DNA from: Candidatus Cloacimonadota bacterium | GTDB taxonomy: Bacteria > Hydrothermota > E44-bin80 | Length of the DNA: 9,673 nucleotides | Direction of reading: 5' to 3' | NCBI GenBank assembly: GCA_004375785.1 | Contig: SOKM01000160.1 | Coordinates: 1 to 9,673, forward strand | Shown: positions 6,259 to 9,673 of the stretch, in pieces | How positions within the stretch are numbered: the first letter of the stretch is position 1 | Layout of the letters: every line of letters starts with the position of its first letter | Program-made: the position numbers and the translations under genes | Notes under the pieces: model-generated | What the model saw: the letters and a program-made list of their open reading frames with translations, nothing else | Database searches by the model: none | What the model was told of the DNA's origin: nothing

Positions 6259-6867
6259 CAATTTCTTCTTGGCGGTAATTAGTTTGAGAGGTTTAAAACT
6301 CTTTCTATGTATTTTACAAGGACCAACTTTTAAGAGTGTTTCAATATGATATTTTGTTCCATATCCTTTATTTCTTGAAAACCTGTATATCGGAAACTCG
6401 ATATCATAAAGTTCCATAATTCTATCCCTGAATACCTTTGCAACTATGGATGCTGCTGCAATTGAAAAACATAGGTTATCACCCTTTTTTATGCCGGTCT
6501 GAGGTATGGGGAGCCTGGGTATCACAAAGCCATCAACAAGGATATGGTCGGGAAGAAACTTGAGTTTATCAATGGCACGGTACATAGATTCAAATGTTGC
6601 TCTAAGAATATTTATTTTATCTATTACTTGAGCATCAACGCACCCGACAGCATAAGTTATTGCGTTATCTATAATGTCTGAAAAAAGCCTTTCCCTCTGG
6701 AGAGGAGTAAGTTTTTTTGAATCCTTTATCTCTTTATTGCAGTAATCTTTTGGTAAAATTACAGCAGCAGAAACAACTGGACCTGCAAGAGGTCCTCTTC
6801 CCACCTCGTCCACACCTGCTATAAACTCTGTCCCCTCAATCCACAATCTTTTTTCGTATCTGCGCAT
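6256..6867 (-). CDS. rnhB: Ribonuclease HII
   Basis: RNase HII cleaves the RNA strand of RNA-DNA hybrids and nicks at single ribonucleotides misincorporated into DNA. The 203-residue protein, normal for the family, shows GVDEVGRGPLAGPVVSAAVIL at 18-38 with catalytic D20 and E21, DSKKLTPLQRE at 49-59, VDGF with D112, and SIAAASIVAKVFRDRIM with D148, completing the DEDD metal site. The C-terminal NKGYGTKYHIETLLKVGPC and HRKSFKPL segments are also typical. Its ATG lies 1 nt after the rplS stop (TAACATG), with AAAGGAAG 9 nt upstream inside rplS, so it is translationally coupled to rplS and appears to be the last gene of the tight rpsP operon. The stop codon sits inside an intergenic repeat. Confidence 0.97.
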   Translation of the reverse strand: MRRYEKRLWIEGTEFIAGVDEVGRGPLAGPVVSAAVILPKDYCNKEIKDSKKLTPLQRERLFSDIIDNAITYAVGCVDAQVIDKINILRATFESMYRAIDKLKFLPDHILVDGFVIPRLPIPQTGIKKGDNLCFSIAAASIVAKVFRDRIMELYDIEFPIYRFSRNKGYGTKYHIETLLKVGPCKIHRKSFKPLKLITAKKKL

Positions 6868-6868
6868 G

Positions 6869-7195
6869 TTAGCTTGCTTCCTTTATTTTTGCTTTCTTTC
6901 CTTTTCTTTCTCTTAGATAATAGAGTTTCGCTCTTCTCGTTTTTCCTCTTCTTATTATCTTTATGTCTTCAATGTTGGGAGAAAAGAGTGGGAATATCCT
7001 CTCAATTCCAATGCCCTGAGTTACCTTTCTTACAGTGAAAGTCTGGCTTATTCCTGCACCCCTTTTCTTTATAACAGTTCCCTGAAATCTCTGTACTCTT
7101 GTTTTGCCTCCCTCCTGAATCTGCACAAAGACCTGAATTGTATCACCAGAATTAAAAACAGGGATTTCTTTTTTTTCGGTCTCTTTCTTGTTCAC
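6869..7195 (-). CDS. rplS: 50S ribosomal protein bL19
   Basis: bL19 sits near the 30S-50S interface. The 108 residues carry the family pattern throughout: GDTIQVFVQIQEGGKTRVQRFQGTVI at 17-42, RGAGISQTFTVRK at 45-57, GIGIERIFPLFSPNIEDIKI at 61-80, and GKTRRAKLYYLRERKGKKAKI at 84-104. The N-terminus is a short lysine/glutamate-rich variant (MNKKETEKKE). Translation starts at GTG: GGAGG at 7200-7204 stands 4 nt before it. An ATG overlaps this GTG one frame away (ATGTGA) but meets a stop immediately. It lies 11 nt after trmD. Confidence 0.97.
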   Translation of the reverse strand: MNKKETEKKEIPVFNSGDTIQVFVQIQEGGKTRVQRFQGTVIKKRGAGISQTFTVRKVTQGIGIERIFPLFSPNIEDIKIIRRGKTRRAKLYYLRERKGKKAKIKEAS

Positions 7196-7206
7196 ATTTC
7201 CTCCAT

Positions 7207-7887
7207 TTATCTTTTCTTTGAACCCAATAGATCAGGACGGCGGGACATCGTTTTCTTTAGCGACTCTCTTGTTCTCCACTCCTCTATTTTTTTGTGATTT
7301 CCCGAGAGAAGGATTTGAGGAACGGTCATTCCTTGAAATTCCTGTGGCCTTGTATAATATGGCGCATCAAGTGTTTCTGACATAAATGAGTCGCTCTCTG
7401 CAGAGTTAAAATTACCCAGAACCTTGGGTAAAAGGCGTGAAATAGCGTCAATAATTACTAATGCAGGAATTTCTCCCCCACTCGTGACAAAATCACCTAT
7501 CGAGATTTCTCTATCAATCAGATGATTTCTAACCCTTTCATCAACCCCTTTATACCTACCACATATTAATATAATATGTTTTTTAAGAGAAATTTCCATG
7601 GCAAGTTTTTGGTCAAACCTCTCACCCTGGGGAGAAAGTAATATGATTTCACTTTCCTGTTTTCGTATTGCCTGGAGTCCATTAAAAATGGGTTCTACTT
7701 TCATAATCATTCCAGGACCACCGCCGAAAGGATAATCATCTGTTGTTCTTGCTTTATCCGTTGAATAATCCCTGATGTTGTGTATATTTACTTCTATTGC
7801 GCTCATATCCATCGCTCTTTTTATAATAGAATATTTAAGGGGGGTGGTGAAAATGTCAGGAAAGAGTGTCAGTATGTCAATTCTCAT
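7207..7887 (-). CDS. trmD: tRNA (guanine37-N1)-methyltransferase TrmD
   Basis: TrmD is a SPOUT-class methyltransferase that uses S-adenosylmethionine to form m1G37 next to the anticodon, preventing +1 frameshifting. The 226-residue protein shows the start MRIDILTLFPDIF, FGGGPGMIMKVEP at 54-66, LSPQGERFDQKLA at 84-96, the trefoil-knot cofactor segments CGRYKGVDERV (109-119) and SIGDFVTSGGEIPALVIIDAISRLLP (129-154), the conserved D166 in DSF, and YTRP, LLSGNH, IEEWR and RRPDLL towards the end. I chose the ATG at 7887 over an in-frame TTG at 7902 because MRIDILTLFPD is the family N-terminus and GGAG lies 9 nt upstream. It starts 1 nt after the rimM stop (TAAGATG), implying coupling. Confidence 0.97.
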   Translation of the reverse strand: MRIDILTLFPDIFTTPLKYSIIKRAMDMSAIEVNIHNIRDYSTDKARTTDDYPFGGGPGMIMKVEPIFNGLQAIRKQESEIILLSPQGERFDQKLAMEISLKKHIILICGRYKGVDERVRNHLIDREISIGDFVTSGGEIPALVIIDAISRLLPKVLGNFNSAESDSFMSETLDAPYYTRPQEFQGMTVPQILLSGNHKKIEEWRTRESLKKTMSRRPDLLGSKKR

Positions 7888-7888
7888 C

Positions 7889-8395
7889 TTATGTGACTCC
7901 AAAACTCCTGTCTACAATCATTTCTTTCTTCTCAATGGAGATATTTTTTATCGCTTTTTTAATTGCAGGAAAAAGTATCTCCTGCCCGTTTTCTTCAACG
8001 ATAAAGATGTCATTTGCGGGTAGTTGCCATACCTCTTTTAGTCTGCCTATAAGTTTCCTTGATTCATCGTAAACCCTAAGTCCAACAAGACTGTGGATAT
8101 AATAACTGTTTTTGCGAAGGTCAAAAAGTTCTTCCTCTTTTATACAAAGCGTGCTTCCAACAAATCTCTGGGCACTTGATATCGTATTTATGTCTTTGAA
8201 CCTGATAATTGCAGTATTTTTGTAGAGGCGGCAGTAAGATATGGTTAGGATTTCTGATTTACCATCTTTTATTTTATAGATTGTTGGGGTTCTCGTCAAG
8301 CGGTCGGGAATATCGGAAAGGGTGAGAACCTTTAATTCTCCTTTGAGCCCATGGGTTTTGACAACCTTTCCAATTGGGATAAATTCATCATTCAT
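7889..8395 (-). CDS. rimM: Ribosome maturation factor RimM
   Basis: RimM helps assemble the head of the 30S subunit, binding uS19 and immature 16S rRNA. The 168-residue protein has the N-terminal RimM domain (PIGKVVKTHGLKGELKV at 7-23) and a C-terminal PRC-barrel: YYIHSLVGLRVYD at 98-110, IGRLKEVWQLPANDIFIV at 116-133, and EILFPAIKKAIKNIS at 139-153. Length is typical. Its ATG directly follows the khpA TAG with no gap and has little Shine-Dalgarno sequence, so it probably depends on coupling to khpA. Confidence 0.97.
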   Translation of the reverse strand: MNDEFIPIGKVVKTHGLKGELKVLTLSDIPDRLTRTPTIYKIKDGKSEILTISYCRLYKNTAIIRFKDINTISSAQRFVGSTLCIKEEELFDLRKNSYYIHSLVGLRVYDESRKLIGRLKEVWQLPANDIFIVEENGQEILFPAIKKAIKNISIEKKEMIVDRSFGVT

Positions 8396-8626
8396 CTACT
8401 CAAGGATTTCAAGGACAGCCCGCTTACCCGATTTCATTGAAGCCGCGGTTATGATAATTCGAATTGCCTTTGCCGTTCTTCCTTCTTTACCAATGATTTT
8501 TCCCAAGTCTCCGGAGCCCACTCGAAGCTCGAAAACAGTGGTTCTTTCTCCCAGGATTTCTTTAATCTGAACCATTTCGGGGAAATCGACAAGTGATTTC
8601 GCAATGTGCTCTATCAGTTCTTTCAT
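8396..8626 (-). CDS. khpA: KH-domain RNA-binding protein KhpA (YlqC family)
   Basis: KhpA is a single-KH-domain RNA chaperone linked to ribosome function and, in firmicutes, to cell-size control with its partner KhpB. The 76 residues are full family length. The opening MKELIEHIAKSLVDFPEMVQ is followed by a beta-alpha-alpha-beta KH core with the GXXG loop GKEG at 46-49 within GKIIGKEGRTAKAIR. The ATG has AAGGAG 6 nt upstream, overlapping the end of rpsP, whose stop lies 3 nt before the start. The rpsP-khpA-rimM-trmD order is widely conserved. Confidence 0.95.
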   Translation of the reverse strand: MKELIEHIAKSLVDFPEMVQIKEILGERTTVFELRVGSGDLGKIIGKEGRTAKAIRIIITAASMKSGKRAVLEILE

Positions 8627-8629
8627 CGT

Positions 8630-8956
8630 CTACTCCTTCTTTTCAGATTTGACCACTTTCTTTTTTACCTTTTTCTTCTTCACCGCTTCCTTTTCTGTCT
8701 CTTTCTTTTCCTTGACCTGATGTGTTTTTAATCTTTTAATAAGGCATCCAACCGTATTAGTGGGTTGGGCTCCTTTTGTCAACCATGATTCTACTTTTTC
8801 AAGATCGAGGACTATGTCGTCTTCATTGCGAGGATTATAGTGACCAATTGTCTCTATAAATTTTCCATTTCGTGGGCTTCTTGCATCTGCTACCACTATT
8901 CTATAAAATGGTTTCTTTTTGCTACCAATTCTTCGTAATCGTATCTTAACCGCCAA
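8630..8956 (-). CDS. rpsP: 30S ribosomal protein bS16
   Basis: bS16 is a small-subunit assembly protein. Residues 1-78 give the family core: AVKIRLRRIGSKKKPFYRIV, DARSPRNGKFIETIGHYNP at 24-42, and LEKVESWLTKGAQPTNTV at 52-69. Residues 79-108 are an added lysine/glutamate-rich tail; the common form is 80-90 residues. The start is TTG, since MAVKIRL is the family N-terminus and a TAG lies in frame directly upstream. The Shine-Dalgarno core is 11 nt before TTG, rather far. An ATG 8 nt upstream, 3 nt from the core, opens a different frame that stops after 22 codons. It is the first gene of the operon and has a near-consensus promoter. Confidence 0.95.
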   Translation of the reverse strand: MAVKIRLRRIGSKKKPFYRIVVADARSPRNGKFIETIGHYNPRNEDDIVLDLEKVESWLTKGAQPTNTVGCLIKRLKTHQVKEKKETEKEAVKKKKVKKKVVKSEKKE

Positions 8957-8963
8957 CTAGACA

Positions 8964-8977
8964 TTCACCTCCTTTCT
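8964..8977 (-). promoter_or_regulatory. Extended Shine-Dalgarno sequence of rpsP
   Basis: The minus strand reads AGAAAGGAGGTGAA, about 13 bases complementary to a typical 16S rRNA 3' tail. The leader is short (about 30 nt from the predicted start of transcription). The same 14-mer occurs at 5582-5595 in the T9SS gene leader. Confidence 0.8.
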
Positions 8978-8994
8978 ATAAATTTTAATAAGTA

Positions 8995-9023
8995 AATATA
9001 ACACATTAAATGGCTATTGTCAA
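8995..9023 (-). promoter_or_regulatory. Sigma70-type promoter of the rpsP operon
   Basis: On the minus strand a perfect TTGACA (9018-9023) is followed after exactly 17 nt by TATATT (8995-9000), which differs from TATAAT at one base. Transcription should start near 8988, giving a leader of ~32 nt. This is the best promoter in the window and fits a highly expressed ribosomal operon. Confidence 0.82.
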
Positions 9024-9033
9024 GACTTTAAGA

Positions 9034-9062
9034 AAAGATTTCTGAAAAAATCAAAAATCTTT
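9034..9062 (-). repeat. AT-rich inverted repeat between nfo and the rpsP promoter
   Basis: AAAGATTT (9034-9041) and AAATCTTT (9055-9062) are perfect inverse complements with a 13-nt spacer, 10 nt upstream of the rpsP -35. On the minus strand the right arm runs into TTTTCTT, so it could be a weak terminator for nfo. It could also act as an upstream element for rpsP. The stem is AT-only apart from one G-C pair. Confidence 0.4.
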
Positions 9063-9085
9063 GATTTCTGTGGGAATCTGTGGCT
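9063..9085. repeat. ATCTGTG-type intergenic repeat, copy C, 10-nt period
   Basis: CTGTG occurs at 9068 and 9078 on the plus strand, again exactly 10 nt apart, ending ATCTGTGGCT like copy B. It ends 10 nt before the nfo stop codon complement at 9096, so it abuts a gene 3' end as the other copies do. Confidence 0.55.
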
Positions 9086-9095
9086 TAATTAAGTC

Positions 9096-9673
9096 TTATT
9101 TTAATAGATTTTTTAAGATTTTTAAGTTTTCGGGATAGTGTTCCTCACCACCTGGTGTTTCAAGTATCATTGGAAAAATTTTGAATCTTTTATCATTTAA
9201 CAGCAATCTGAATCCCTCCATCCCTATTAAACCTTTCCCTATATGCTCATGCCTGTCCACCCTCGTTCCCAGTTTCTTTTTTGAATCGTTAAGGTGGAAA
9301 ACGAAAAGATTCTCAATGCCTATCACTGAATTAAATAATTTAAATGTCTTTTTATAAGTATCCTTATCTCTAATATCATATCCTGCTGCAAATGTATGCG
9401 CTGTATCGTAACAGATTCCAATCTTTCCGGGATATTTAACGTATGCCATAATGTCCCTTAAATGTTCAAACCTGTAACCAACATTTGTTCCCTGTCCTGC
9501 AGTTGTTTCGAGCAGTATTTTTAGGTTCTCTGGTTGTTCCTGTTCAATTATCCAGTCGAGGTTTTTAGCAATTCTTTTCAAGCATCTATCTTCGCCATCA
9601 CCCATATGAGCTCCGGGGTGGAAGATAAGAAATGGAATTTTGAGGGTTTTTGTTCTTTGTATTTCTATCAGAA
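9096..9673 (-). CDS. nfo: Endonuclease IV (AP endonuclease), 5' end outside window
   Basis: Endonuclease IV is a three-zinc TIM-barrel enzyme that cuts DNA 5' of abasic sites in base-excision repair. The frame stays open to the window edge; the ATG at 9605 is internal, because upstream codons read IPFLIFHPGAHM, the conserved zinc-ligand block. The visible 191 residues contain most of the metal site in order: H18 of HPGAH, E55 in LETTAGQG, D89 and H92 in CYDTAHTFAAGYD, H126 in HLNDSK, D139 and H141 in VDRHEHIGKG, and E171 in LETPG. The missing N-terminal part (~90 residues in relatives) should hold the remaining histidine. It lies upstream of the rpsP promoter on the same strand. I see only a weak AT-rich hairpin as a terminator. 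Confidence 0.95.
   Translation of the reverse strand, partial: LIEIQRTKTLKIPFLIFHPGAHMGDGEDRCLKRIAKNLDWIIEQEQPENLKILLETTAGQGTNVGYRFEHLRDIMAYVKYPGKIGICYDTAHTFAAGYDIRDKDTYKKTFKLFNSVIGIENLFVFHLNDSKKKLGTRVDRHEHIGKGLIGMEGFRLLLNDKRFKIFPMILETPGGEEHYPENLKILKNLLK

Noticed and set aside
7888..7902. TTG at 7902 as the trmD start
   Set aside because: It would overlap rimM and add MESHK before the conserved MRIDILTLFPD. The ATG at 7887 has GGAG at good spacing.
6256..8956. Absence of lepB and rbgA between rplS and rnhB as an anomaly
   Set aside because: Gene content between rplS and rnhB varies widely among bacteria, and the tight rplS-rnhB junction shows no sign of a deletion scar.

Overview
This window comes from an AT-rich bacterial chromosome carrying ordinary core genes and no sign of mobile DNA. 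Two features suggest the organism. One is an exported protein ending in a type IX secretion (Por/T9SS type A) sorting domain. The other is a very long GreA-type factor of the kind known from chlamydiae and spirochaetes. Together they fit the FCB group or a related candidate phylum such as WOR-3/Stahlbacteria. This placement is an inference from gene style and could not be tested by search.

Layout. Bases 1-725 (+) hold the 3' part of a gene for a bactofilin-like, multi-pass membrane protein. Everything after it is on the minus strand. A 786-residue GreA-family protein (750-3110) converges on the first gene. Then come a YjbQ-family enzyme (3217-3615), a 623-residue secreted T9SS-sorted protein (3669-5540), yraN (5740-6108), and the ribosome/tRNA cluster rnhB-rplS-trmD-rimM-khpA-rpsP (6256-8956, transcribed from rpsP towards rnhB). 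The window ends inside an endonuclease IV gene (9096 to the edge).

The rpsP cluster is a classic tightly packed operon. Its gaps are 3, 0, 1, 11 and 1 nt, and a near-consensus sigma70-type promoter (TTGACA-17-TATATT) lies in front of rpsP. It joins ribosomal proteins bS16 and bL19 with 30S maturation (RimM, KhpA), tRNA G37 methylation (TrmD) and RNase HII. yraN follows after a 147-nt gap filled with repeats and hairpins.

The non-coding DNA holds most of what merits a second look. It has two good hairpin terminators around yjbQ. It has a degenerate ATCTGTG repeat abutting three gene 3' ends. It also has an unusually extended Shine-Dalgarno sequence, present both at rpsP and, without any start codon behind it, in the leader of the secreted-protein gene. 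I found no CRISPR array, tRNA, rRNA, insertion sequence or defence system, and no clearly new multi-gene system. The most interesting items are the orphan Shine-Dalgarno element, the repeats and the multidomain GreA.
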